A DNA stretch of 53,592 nt from Gynuella sp. (lineage in GTDB: Bacteria; Pseudomonadota; Gammaproteobacteria; Pseudomonadales; Natronospirillaceae), in contig JANQHX010000062.1 in NCBI GenBank assembly GCA_028282465.1, forward strand, positions 1 through 53,592. The letters run 5' to 3'. The notes under the pieces were generated by a model. It was not told the DNA's origin, did not search any database, and saw only the letters and a program-made list of their open reading frames with translations. Each line of letters opens with the position of its first letter. The stretch's first letter is position 1. Below, piece after piece: positions 7,362 to 15,883 of this stretch. Made by a program: the position numbers and the translations under genes.

Positions 7362-10187
7362 TTAGTATTCAATGCTAAACCAGCTTATGTAAGATCCATC
7401 ACCGGAGTCTGGCTTGATTAATATGGTTGCTTCACCATTTTCATCAACAGTGTCTGTTAACATGACCGGCTCATGAATACCTTTTGACTCAGAGTTATGA
7501 GAAGCTGACTGACTGTTTAAAGTGACCTCAGTATAGTAGTCGCCACCTCGGTAATAAGCACCTCCTAGTCGCACTGTTACTTCCGCACCTACTGGCAAAC
7601 CAGAAACCTTAGCAATGATACCGTCACCTGTTACTTTCACGTTATTCTTCATCAGCAAGTCAGGTAAAGAAACGTGAGTAAGTTGTGGCAAACTATTCCA
7701 GCCAGAGCTGATATTGATTTCTTCAAATTGAATGCTAATGGGTAACGCATCGCCTTGGATATCCAGTACTTCATTCATTTGGTAGCCACTTGATGCTGAG
7801 CTCAAGTCATTAACCGCAAAGCTATCTTTGAAGTATGAGATATCATCTGAATCAGAGAAGCTCATATATGCCAATCTACGGTTCATTACTTGATTGTTTT
7901 TACAGTCAAACTCTTTAGAGCGCTTGTTATCTCCGTTAAAGATTACGCAGTAAATTGGACCTGAATCCCAGTCAAGATCACCTACGTTTGGACGACAAGT
8001 GACACTGTCATCACTCCAAGTTTCTATTAAACAGAAGCTTCGTGCAGTTGCTTCTTCATATTTGTGGCTATTGAAGAATTCAACGCGAGCAGCTGCGTTA
8101 GCAGTTTCACCATGGTCACCAATCGCAACATAATAGTCGTCATGGTAAACCGGTAGATTTCTCAAGTAGCCACCTATTTTGATTCTATCCCAGTAAGCTG
8201 GTGTGTCGTTAGATGTTAAATCTGAGAATAATCCATCATTGTGAGCATTCGCCTGCTGCCCTACTTGTCCAGCCACAAAGCTGCTCGCCATCGCTTCAGT
8301 CTGTGAATAAGGCTTAGAAGGATTTGATCTTACCCAGTACTGCCAGTTTACCCATACATTTTTTGGATCGTGCAGGCTTGGATACCAGTGCTGATCTGTG
8401 CTGTTACCAGAGATACCATTGTGTCTCAAATACAAGTCGTTACCAGAGCCAGAACCACCAGAAGAAGGGTTATCACCACGGTTACCACGCATTACCCACA
8501 CGTCTTTACGAGTACCAGCTAAGCGATCAATGTCTCTAGTACTTGCACCACTATTGGTATCATCATATTTATGGAATGAAACGAAGTATTCGTTAAAGTC
8601 TTTCGCTGAGAACACATTAGAACCAGGAATATAGGCTTCTGCATTTCCTTCAGTGGCTAATACTGATTGGGTACCGCTACGAGCTTTACGTAAGCTGAGG
8701 CTGCCTGCTGCATAAGACACTGCTCCGGCTTGTGAATTGTTAGCGGTAATTGGATCTTCCTCGCTGACAGATTCTTGGTCAAAATCGGAAACGAATAGAT
8801 ACTTAGGACCAAAGTCTCCAAAACCTTGACCAGAGATAACCACAAGGTCACCAGGTTGTAAGGAACCACTCAATTCATCGATTGCAAAATCGCCTACAGG
8901 TTCTAGATCAGCCGATGTATCAGTAGAGGTAGTAGTTTCTGTTTCAGTAGATGTCTCTGTATTTGTGTCTGTAGTAGTTTCTGAGCCAGTATCGGTTTCA
9001 GTTGCAGTATCAGTCTCAGAGTCGGTATCTGTTGTAGAATCAGTATCTGTCTCAGTTTCGGTTTCAGTTGTTAAACCATTCTGGTAATCAACATTTTTAA
9101 TCCTTACTTCGGTGTAACTGTTCCACTGGTTGCTAGAATTACCCAAGCCTTCAACTTTTAAATATTTTGCGACAGTGGGTGTTGTATTGAAGCTTTCCAT
9201 TTCCAATGAAGACCCCGAAGATTGACCATTAAATACTTCAGTCCAGTTGGTTCCATCATCGGAAGTTAAGATTTTGAAATAGCTCACTCGCACATCACCT
9301 TTGAAAAACGCCATTGATACTTCTGTGATTTCAATTGAGCTTTCTAATTCAAACATGATCCAGGATCCGCGAGCGTCACCTGAGTTTGAAGACCATCTTG
9401 ATTCTTCATCAGTAGAACCATCTACAGCCTTTGAAGGAACGTAATCACCATCACTCCAGCTGGCAGATGCTGCAACCAGTTTAGTTGTGGTGCTCACCTG
9501 GGTATCTGTAGAGGTGTCAGAACCTGTTTCTGTTTGGGTGCTGGTATCTTCGCCAGTGTCAGTGTCTGCAGAATCATCTGTTTCAGAGGAGGTATCAGTT
9601 TCTGTCTCTGTCTGGGTATTAGTATCTTCGCCAGTGTCAGTATCTGCGGCATCATCTGTTTCAGATGAGGTATCAGTTTCTGTCTGGGTGTTGGTATCTT
9701 CACCAGTATCAGAATCTACAGCACCGTCAGTTTCAGATGAGGTATCCGTCTCTGTTTCGGTAGCAGTATTGTCATCCGTACTAGTATCAGCAGAATCATC
9801 TGTTTCGGTTGAAGAATCTGTATTTGTTGTACTCGATGTATCAGTTTCAGTTGTGTCTGAAGTGCTGGTTTCTGTCGCATCATCGCTAGCAGTATCAGTA
9901 TCATCAGACGTATCTGTATTAGTTTCATCTTGAGTGTCAGTATCTGTAACTACATCAGTTCCAGTTTCATCAGGCGGTAACTGGATGACATCGTCTCCCG
10001 AGCTACCCCCATCATTTTGATCTGTTTCATCATCACCTTGATTGTCAGAGGCATTGTCATTTGACGTGCTTGTATCTGTGGTTGTCTCAGAGTCTGTAGT
10101 ATCTGCGGTATCAGCCACCTCGACTTCAACCTGACAGCCGACTAAAAACACTGATGTAAAAAATAGAATGGATATGAATTTCAACAT
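7362..10187 (-). CDS. Large surface lipoprotein: F5/8-type-C domain plus unrecognised ~510-residue core (paralogue 1)
   Basis: A 941-residue lipoprotein. The signal peptide has lipobox LVGC (Cys18). A very long Ser/Thr/Asp/Glu linker (about 25-233) leads to a discoidin/F5-8C (CBM32-like) domain (about 234-369: SASWSDGDYVPSKAVDGS...SRWSS...GSWIMFEL). A second acidic Thr/Asp linker (about 371-430) leads to a core shared by three neighbours. The core opens with an IPT/TIG-like strand pattern (LQPGDLVVISGQGFGDFGP), continues with an unrecognised beta-rich part containing VYHDDYYVAIG followed by AARVEFF (reminiscent of concanavalin-like jelly rolls) and several cysteines, and ends in a beta-sandwich-like segment. 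An AAAGGTG site precedes the ATG. A surface polysaccharide-binding or lyase-like role is inferred from architecture and the GH26 neighbours. I recognise no catalytic motif. Confidence 0.8.
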   Translation of the reverse strand: MLKFISILFFTSVFLVGCQVEVEVADTADTTDSETTTDTSTSNDNASDNQGDDETDQNDGGSSGDDVIQLPPDETGTDVVTDTDTQDETNTDTSDDTDTASDDATETSTSDTTETDTSSTTNTDSSTETDDSADTSTDDNTATETETDTSSETDGAVDSDTGEDTNTQTETDTSSETDDAADTDTGEDTNTQTETETDTSSETDDSADTDTGEDTSTQTETGSDTSTDTQVSTTTKLVAASASWSDGDYVPSKAVDGSTDEESRWSSNSGDARGSWIMFELESSIEITEVSMAFFKGDVRVSYFKILTSDDGTNWTEVFNGQSSGSSLEMESFNTTPTVAKYLKVEGLGNSSNQWNSYTEVRIKNVDYQNGLTTETETETDTDSTTDTDSETDTATETDTGSETTTDTNTETSTETETTTSTDTSADLEPVGDFAIDELSGSLQPGDLVVISGQGFGDFGPKYLFVSDFDQESVSEEDPITANNSQAGAVSYAAGSLSLRKARSGTQSVLATEGNAEAYIPGSNVFSAKDFNEYFVSFHKYDDTNSGASTRDIDRLAGTRKDVWVMRGNRGDNPSSGGSGSGNDLYLRHNGISGNSTDQHWYPSLHDPKNVWVNWQYWVRSNPSKPYSQTEAMASSFVAGQVGQQANAHNDGLFSDLTSNDTPAYWDRIKIGGYLRNLPVYHDDYYVAIGDHGETANAAARVEFFNSHKYEEATARSFCLIETWSDDSVTCRPNVGDLDWDSGPIYCVIFNGDNKRSKEFDCKNNQVMNRRLAYMSFSDSDDISYFKDSFAVNDLSSASSGYQMNEVLDIQGDALPISIQFEEINISSGWNSLPQLTHVSLPDLLMKNNVKVTGDGIIAKVSGLPVGAEVTVRLGGAYYRGGDYYTEVTLNSQSASHNSESKGIHEPVMLTDTVDENGEATILIKPDSGDGSYISWFSIEY
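8905..9066 (-). repeat. Degenerate repeat coding a Thr/Asp/Glu/Ser linker (paralogue 1, inner)
   Basis: Short GT/CT-rich units (GTATCGGTTTCAG style on the plus strand) encode alternating Thr with Asp, Glu or Ser on the minus strand. The linker joins the F5/8C domain to the core. Confidence 0.7.
9488..9960 (-). repeat. Long degenerate repeat coding an acidic Ser/Thr linker (paralogue 1, N-terminal)
   Basis: Within it a segment of about 30-40 residues built around SSETDDAADTDTGEDTNTQTETD recurs about three times with small changes (roughly 9520-9760), showing internal duplication of the linker. The opposite strand is open only because of the biased composition. Confidence 0.75.
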
Positions 10188-10651
10188 GGCTAGGCACCTT
10201 TATCTATAAACGATGCCGCTATGCTAGGACTCAAAACGATATAAATTTGACATTATGCTCCCATGGTTACAGTTAAATACATATATGAAAACCAATAAGG
10301 GAAATGTTCGAAAACTAAAATTTAGATGAGATTTATTTGACTAAATTGATGTCAAAATTAGCCCTGTTAACAAGACTTAATAGAACCAGGCAAGTAATCA
10401 CTTACCAATACACTCAGAGACTAAAACTATAATTTTGGGTATTGAATTAAGTGCGATAGAAACGAGTTTAGAATAGAAATTGACTTATATCTAATTTATT
10501 TTATTTTAAATTTGATTTTGTTCTTTCTCGATTATCAAAGTCGTTATGGCTAGTGCTAGTAATATTAAGAAGGAGGGTAAGCTAGCCTGTGAGGTTACTC
10601 CAGGCTAGCTAATGGCATTTACCACTTAGTGTCTTTGTTTACAGTGAAACC
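10188..10651. other. Intergenic stretch between lipoprotein paralogues 1 and 2
   Basis: AT-rich and without a coding frame. It should hold the promoter of paralogue 1 near its right-to-left start; no promoter is clear enough to call. The hairpin at 10580-10610 near the 3' end of paralogue 2 is listed separately. Confidence 0.5.
10580..10610 (-). terminator. Hairpin after lipoprotein paralogue 2
   Basis: AGCTAGCCTG (10580-10589) pairs perfectly with CAGGCTAGCT (10601-10610) around an 11-base loop, about 40 bases beyond the stop codon of the minus-strand gene. On the minus strand it is followed by a pyrimidine-rich tail (TACCCTCCTTCTT) rather than a clean T-run. Confidence 0.6.
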
Positions 10652-13312
10652 TTAGTTTTCGTACTCTAAGCTAAACCAGCTTATGTATGAACCATCACTG
10701 CCTTCTGGTGAAATTGAAAATACCAGCTCACCTTTTTCATTCGCTCTATCAGAGAGCATCACAGGCTCACCCAAACCTTTAGCCTCAGAATTAAAGACTC
10801 CTGATTTTTGATTTAGCTGAACCTTAGTTCGATAATCTCCGTCCCGGAAATAAGCAGCATCAGCACGCAACGTAATAAGCTTACCTGCTGGCAAGCCTGA
10901 AACTTTTGCCACAATTCCATTGCCATTTAATTTCAAATTATTTTTCATTAATAGGTCTGGCAAGGACACATGTGTAATTCTCGGCGCGCCATTCCATCCA
11001 TCACTTAGATCCAAACTCTCAAATGAAATAGAAAGCGGCAGGCCTTCCCCTTGAATATCTAAAATATCATTCAACACAAAACTGTTTTTGCTGGTTCCAA
11101 CATAATTGGCGTAAAAAGTATTTTTTAACGCATCAACATCTTTAGTGCTGGAAAAACTGAAGTAAGCTAATCGACGATTAATAGCACTGCTATTTTGACA
11201 ATCAAACTCTTTTGTACGTTTGTTATTTCCATTGAAAACTACACAGTATATTTGGTCTGAATTCCAATCCAAATCACCAACGTTCGGTCGACAACTAATA
11301 CTGTCATTGCCCCAATTCTCAATTAAACAAAAACTTCTCGCTGTTGCCTCTTCATATTTTTTATTATTGAAGAACTCAACTCTTGCAGCGGCATGAGCTG
11401 TTTTACCATGGTCACCTATGGCCACATAATAATCATCATGGTAAACCGAAAGATTTCTTAGGTAGCCACCAATCTTTATTCTGTCCCAATAAGGAGGCGT
11501 ATCATTAGAGGTCGAGTCAGAAAACAAACCGCCTAAATGAGCATTCGCATGTTGGCCTACCTGACCCGAAACAAAACTACTGGCCATCGCTTCAGCGTCT
11601 GAATAGGGTTTAGATGGATTACTTCTAATCCAATACTGCCAATTTACCCATACATTTTTAGGGTCTTGTAGACTAGGGTACCAGAACTGTCTGGTACTGT
11701 TTCCAGATATGCCATTGTGCCTCAAGTAAATATCATTACCCGCACCAGGGCCGCCTCCAGCACCAGTATCTCCTCGACCGCCACGCATTAGCCAAACATC
11801 TTTTCGAGTTGCGGCTAGGCGTTCAATATCACTACTTCTTGCGCCCACGGTGTCATCATATTTATGGAAGGATACGAAAAGCTCGTTAAAGTCTTTTGCC
11901 GAAAACTCATTGGATCCAGAAATATATGTTTCTGCATTACCCTCGGAAACCATAACCGATTGTTTGCCACTGCGAGCTTCGAGTAAGCTGATGTGTGCAG
12001 CTGGTGTAGAAACTGAACCAGCTTGAGAGTTTGATATCGAGACAGAATCTTCTTCCCGAACGGATTCTTGATCAAAATCAGAGACAAATAAGTATTCGGG
12101 GCCTAGATTTCCAAACCCTTGACCTGTAATGGTGATTAAATTTCCAGGTTTTAAAAGCCCACTTGCACTGTTTATTGAAAAATCTCCGAATGATACTGGA
12201 TCAGTATTTGTGTCTGTTGATGTTTCGGTTTCAGTTACCGTGTCAGTATCTGTTTGAGTGTCGGTAACAGTTTCTGTTGCCGTCTCTGTGTCGGTTTGAG
12301 TCTGTGAATCGGTGGCGGTCTCTGTTTGTGTATCTGAGCCAGTTTCGGTATCGGTAATTATGTCGTTTAGATAATCGACATCTTTAATTCTTATTTCGGT
12401 ATAACTGTTCCATTGACTTCCAGTGTTACCTAAACCGTAGATTCTAACGTACTTACCCGTCGCAGGCTGAACCTTAAAATCTTCAAGTGTTAACGTGCCG
12501 CCAGATGACTCCCCATTAAGAACATAGGTCCAATCATTTAGATCTTCCGAAACAGTAACGTAGAAATAACTTACCCGTTCATTACCTTTAAAGAAGGCAA
12601 TAGACACCTCAGTAATTTCTATTGATTCCGCAAGTTCAAATTGAATCCATGAGCCTCGAGCATCATTAGAGTTAGAAGACCATCTTGATTCTGGATCAAG
12701 TGACCCATCGACAGTATTAATAGGTAGATAATTCTTGTCACTCCAACTAGCAGATATGGAAACAATTGACGTTCTTAAATCAGACTGGCCGCCAGTGTCT
12801 GTATCAGTAGAGGTATTTGAACTGGTTTCGGATGAAGTTGACGTGACTGTATCACTACCGGTTGAAGATCCTGTATCCGTTTCATCTGAAGTTGATGTCG
12901 CAGTATCTGTGTCATCGGAGGTCGATGTAGTTGTGCCTGTTTCGCTATCAGTTGACGTTTCAGTCTCGGTTTCTTCTGACGTTGATGTATCTGTATTACC
13001 GCCAGTTGAAGAATCCGTTTCTCCTGATGTTCCTGTTTCCGTACCTGTATCGTTTGAGGTATCTGAATCAATTTGGCTATCAGTATCGGTACTAACATCG
13101 GATGACGTGGCAGTAGCCGAACCGGTTCCTTGATCTGGTGGTTGAGTTACACCGCCAACTGCTCCATTTCCTGGAGCTTCATCCTCATCTGTGTCTGTTT
13201 GACTTGCTGTGTTAGTTGCGATTGTCTTCTCATTTTCTTCTTCGCTTACTTCAATCTCACAGCCAACGAGTGAGAAAGTTACTAAAAATAAACCTGCTGT
13301 GCTTCGAAACAT
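10652..13312 (-). CDS. Large surface lipoprotein: F5/8-type-C domain plus unrecognised core (paralogue 2)
   Basis: An 886-residue paralogue with the same layout as the protein at 7362. Lipobox LVGC (Cys18) is followed by a Ser/Thr/Asp/Glu linker (about 25-178), an F5/8C (CBM32-like) domain (about 179-317: SASWSDKNYLPINTVDGS...GSWIQFEL), a Thr/Asp/Glu linker (about 320-373) and the shared core (about 374-886). The core again opens with LKPGNLITITGQGFGNLGP and contains VYHDDYYVAIGDHG, AARVEFF, FCLIENW and CVVFNGNNKR. Divergence is spread across the core but linker sequences differ freely, suggesting an old tandem duplication with the linkers drifting. It is separated from both neighbours by about 450-550 bases, so each gene probably has its own promoter. 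No catalytic motif recognised. Confidence 0.8.
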   Translation of the reverse strand: MFRSTAGLFLVTFSLVGCEIEVSEEENEKTIATNTASQTDTDEDEAPGNGAVGGVTQPPDQGTGSATATSSDVSTDTDSQIDSDTSNDTGTETGTSGETDSSTGGNTDTSTSEETETETSTDSETGTTTSTSDDTDTATSTSDETDTGSSTGSDTVTSTSSETSSNTSTDTDTGGQSDLRTSIVSISASWSDKNYLPINTVDGSLDPESRWSSNSNDARGSWIQFELAESIEITEVSIAFFKGNERVSYFYVTVSEDLNDWTYVLNGESSGGTLTLEDFKVQPATGKYVRIYGLGNTGSQWNSYTEIRIKDVDYLNDIITDTETGSDTQTETATDSQTQTDTETATETVTDTQTDTDTVTETETSTDTNTDPVSFGDFSINSASGLLKPGNLITITGQGFGNLGPEYLFVSDFDQESVREEDSVSISNSQAGSVSTPAAHISLLEARSGKQSVMVSEGNAETYISGSNEFSAKDFNELFVSFHKYDDTVGARSSDIERLAATRKDVWLMRGGRGDTGAGGGPGAGNDIYLRHNGISGNSTRQFWYPSLQDPKNVWVNWQYWIRSNPSKPYSDAEAMASSFVSGQVGQHANAHLGGLFSDSTSNDTPPYWDRIKIGGYLRNLSVYHDDYYVAIGDHGKTAHAAARVEFFNNKKYEEATARSFCLIENWGNDSISCRPNVGDLDWNSDQIYCVVFNGNNKRTKEFDCQNSSAINRRLAYFSFSSTKDVDALKNTFYANYVGTSKNSFVLNDILDIQGEGLPLSISFESLDLSDGWNGAPRITHVSLPDLLMKNNLKLNGNGIVAKVSGLPAGKLITLRADAAYFRDGDYRTKVQLNQKSGVFNSEAKGLGEPVMLSDRANEKGELVFSISPEGSDGSYISWFSLEYEN
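12196..12352 (-). repeat. Degenerate repeat coding a Thr/Asp/Glu/Gln linker (paralogue 2, inner)
   Basis: Short repeats of the TCGGTAACAG/TCTGTTGC type encode Thr-rich alternation with Asp, Glu, Gln and Val between the F5/8C domain and the core. Confidence 0.65.
12790..13110 (-). repeat. Long degenerate repeat coding an acidic Ser/Thr linker (paralogue 2, N-terminal)
   Basis: Units such as STSDETDT and STSSET recur on the minus strand. The plus strand is open over about 400 bases purely from this composition and is not a gene. Confidence 0.7.
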
Positions 13313-13618
13313 GTTTAAAACCTATACATACCCTATTGGTTGATCAGGTAGAGTTTATGTTTTCTTTATTCACTACCTGTGCGTGCCAGTGTGTCTATCG
13401 GCATTGATTGTTTGTAATTTTTTATTCAATTAGAATTTTGGTGACGTTATTTGATCACACTAGTACAACAATTAAAAAAAAAATGAGGGTTAAATCATAA
13501 AACGATAATTTTTTTTAGAAGGCAGCCACCTAGATTAAAAAATGAGAATAAACATTGATTTAAGAACATGGATCAAAGCTAATTTAACGGCAATGCTCTG
13601 TTTAACAACAGATATAAT

Positions 13619-13649
13619 TAGCCATTAATAAATTTGTAATTAATGGCTA
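13619..13649. other. Perfect 11-bp inverted repeat in the intergenic region
   Basis: TAGCCATTAAT (13619-13629) pairs with ATTAATGGCTA (13639-13649) around a nine-base loop. It is immediately followed by GCC, making TGGCTAGCC, similar to the CTAGC arms of the hairpins at 7299 and 10580. It is more than 200 bases from the nearest stop codon, so a terminator role for paralogue 3 is uncertain. Confidence 0.5.
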
Positions 13650-13817
13650 GCCAAAGTTAAATAATTTTTTTTACTTGCACAATCAACCATGTTTTTTTAA
13701 CTAGAGTATTAATAAAAATTCAATAAATTCTATTGTTGTTTTTGATCAAGATATTCTTCTGTGAAAGATGATAATCGGATAGAACTGAATTAATAGTGAA
13801 ATGAAAGTATGAAAGGA

Positions 13818-13839
13818 GGGCACTCAAAAATAAGCGCCC
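13818..13839 (-). terminator. Weak terminator-like hairpin after lipoprotein paralogue 3
   Basis: GGGCAC (13818-13823) pairs with GCGCCC (13834-13839), including one G-U pair on the minus-strand transcript, about 20 bases beyond the stop of the minus-strand gene. A T/C-rich tail follows on that strand. Confidence 0.4.
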
Positions 13840-13856
13840 AACTAAATAAATTGAGT

Positions 13857-15512
13857 TTAATTGTCCAGATATTCCAGGCTAATCCAGCTTAAATAAGAAC
13901 CCTCTCCATTGGCTGGGAAGATATTTATCGTAATTTCTCCGTTCTCGTCAGCGAGACCTGTTATCAAAGCGGGCTCATGAATCCCCTTAGCTTCTGAATT
14001 ATAAGTAGTTGACTCCTGATTCAGTTGCACCTCGGTAATGTAATCGCCGTCACGGAAGTATGCACCATCAGCGCGCAAAGTAATTTCTTTGCCGGCTTCG
14101 AAACCTGAAACCCTTGCAGTGACGCCATCTCCATTCACTTTCAAATTATTTCTCATAAACAAATCAGGCAAAGAAACATGTGTAATGCTTGGTGAACCTT
14201 CCCATCCTGCGCTGACATTGATTTGTTCAATACTTACTGAGATAGGTAGTTCTTCACCTTGAATATCGACAAGGCTTTCAGTGAGGAGATTGCCATTATC
14301 TGGGTTAATGGAATTAACAGAGAAGTTGCTGTAAAGCGCTTGGATATCATCTGAATCTGAAAAACTCAAATAAGCCAAACGACGATTGGTTACTCTGTTC
14401 TCTTTGCAATCGAATTCTTTCGAACGTTTATTGTTGCCATCAAAAACCACACAATAAATAGGGCCAGAACTCCAATTCATATCACCTGTGGTAGGGCGAC
14501 AGCTAATGGTTTCATCTTCCCAGCTTTCAATTAAACAAAAGCTTCTTGCCGTAGATTCTTCATATTTGCTGGCATTAAAAAACTCCACTCTTGCTGCAGC
14601 GTTTGAGGTTTCCCCTTGATCGCCAACGGCGACATAGTAATCGTCATGATAGACAGGCAAGTTTCTCAGGTAACCGCCTATTTTGATTCTGTCCCAAAAT
14701 GGAGGGGTATCGTTAGCAGTTTGGTCTGAAAATAATCCACCCAAGTGCGCATTGGCTTTTTGACCAACACTTCCTGCAACGAAACTGCTAGCCATTGCTT
14801 TAGAATCAGAATAAGGACGAGAGGGATCGGTTCTTACCCAATATTGCCAGTTCACCCAGCTATCTTTGGTATCGTGTAGTTCTGGGTACCAATGCTGATC
14901 CGTACTATTTCCTGAAATGCCGTTGTGTCTTAAATAAAGATCGTTACCTGACCCTGAACCACCTGAGGAAGGATTATCGCCTCGCTCGCCACGCATTACC
15001 CAGACGTCTTTACGAGTCCCAGCCAGTCTTTCGATATCGCTATCATTTGCCCTTGATGCATCATCATATTTGTGAAATGACACAAAAAATTCATTAAAAT
15101 CTTTCGCTGAAAATACATTAGATCCTTCAATGTAGGATTCAGCATTACCTTCAGACACCAGCATCGATTGATTACCACTACGGGCTTGCTGCGAACTTAT
15201 TTCTCCTGAAGGAGAAGACACCTCTCCAGCTTGAGAGTTTCTTAAGGTTAATGGATCTGATTCTGAAACGGTTTCCTGATCAAAATCTGAAACGAATAGA
15301 TATTCTGGTCCGGCGTCTCCAAACCCCTCACCAGTTATGGTTACCAAGCTTCCCGGCTGCAATGAACCAGAGATTTCCTCAATATAAAACTCACCTTGAG
15401 GCTCAACTATGACGGTGTCATCAGATTCTTTTTTTTCGTCTTCGGATGCGCAACCCACAATGCCTACAAGCAAAGCAAATAGCGCTAGGCTGGTACTAAA
15501 TTTCATAATCAC
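13857..15512 (-). CDS. Lipoprotein consisting almost only of the unrecognised core (paralogue 3)
   Basis: A 551-residue lipoprotein and the minimal member of the tandem family. The signal peptide has lipobox IVGC (Cys21), followed by a short acidic spacer and then the shared core from about residue 38. It lacks the F5/8C domain and both long linkers. The core opens with LQPGSLVTITGEGFGDAGP and keeps GSGNDLYLRHNGISGNST, WDRIKIGGYLRNLPVYHDDYYVA, AARVEFF, FCLIESW and CVVFDGNNKRSKEFDC, so these are the conserved parts. GTG at 15512 is favoured by AGGATGAG six bases upstream; ATG at 15506 is the alternative. The core on its own being made as a lipoprotein suggests that it is the functional unit. 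Function unknown. Confidence 0.8.
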   Translation of the reverse strand: MIMKFSTSLALFALLVGIVGCASEDEKKESDDTVIVEPQGEFYIEEISGSLQPGSLVTITGEGFGDAGPEYLFVSDFDQETVSESDPLTLRNSQAGEVSSPSGEISSQQARSGNQSMLVSEGNAESYIEGSNVFSAKDFNEFFVSFHKYDDASRANDSDIERLAGTRKDVWVMRGERGDNPSSGGSGSGNDLYLRHNGISGNSTDQHWYPELHDTKDSWVNWQYWVRTDPSRPYSDSKAMASSFVAGSVGQKANAHLGGLFSDQTANDTPPFWDRIKIGGYLRNLPVYHDDYYVAVGDQGETSNAAARVEFFNASKYEESTARSFCLIESWEDETISCRPTTGDMNWSSGPIYCVVFDGNNKRSKEFDCKENRVTNRRLAYLSFSDSDDIQALYSNFSVNSINPDNGNLLTESLVDIQGEELPISVSIEQINVSAGWEGSPSITHVSLPDLFMRNNLKVNGDGVTARVSGFEAGKEITLRADGAYFRDGDYITEVQLNQESTTYNSEAKGIHEPALITGLADENGEITINIFPANGEGSYLSWISLEYLDN

Positions 15513-15883
15513 TTTGAACTCATCCTAGTTTCAAAATTAGAAGTAGAAATAACTAACTTATGAGACATTATTTCAGACTTGTCTAGCACACTTCAATAAA
15601 TTTAAAACACTTTGGTTTAACAAACCAAAAATAACTATAGACACTCTTCCAGATTACTGCTGTTTTTTTAAAAATTTTGGGACGTTTTTCATACATCTGT
15701 AGCTTACTATTACACACGGTTTATAGGTGCAAATTAAGTCAGCCAGAGCACTAGATGCAATCTAATTGGCTCACACTTTTGAAACCTAAAGAGTACAGTG
15801 TTATGAGTTACAAGACTTAAATAATAAGAACTCTTCAGGAGCCTGTAGATAAAAACCCCTGAAGGTGCAGTGGGTATGGCAGG
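15513..15883. other. Intergenic stretch between paralogue 3 and hemE
   Basis: AT-rich, with no coding frame. It holds the upstream region of paralogue 3 and, near its right end, a hairpin that may terminate hemE. Confidence 0.5.
15833..15864 (-). terminator. Possible terminator of hemE
   Basis: CTTCAGG (15833-15839) pairs with CCTGAAG (15858-15864) around an 18-base loop, 20 bases past the hemE stop on the minus strand. The downstream tail is T-rich but interrupted (AGTTCTTATTATTT). Confidence 0.4.

Larger units (their letters stand above)
13313..13856. other. Intergenic stretch between lipoprotein paralogues 2 and 3
   Basis: Very AT-rich, with homopolymer A and T runs and no supported gene. 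It contains the promoter region of paralogue 2 and two hairpins listed separately (13619-13649 and 13818-13839). Confidence 0.5.

Noticed and set aside
9487-9933. Long plus-strand open frame (148 codons, Val/Ser-rich) opposite the first lipoprotein linker
   Set aside because: It is the antisense of a Ser/Thr/Asp/Glu linker whose composition removes stop codons. No ribosome site and the sequence is monotonous.
12735-13133. Plus-strand open frame opposite the second lipoprotein linker
   Set aside because: Same composition artefact as at 9487; no start signal and no protein-like pattern.
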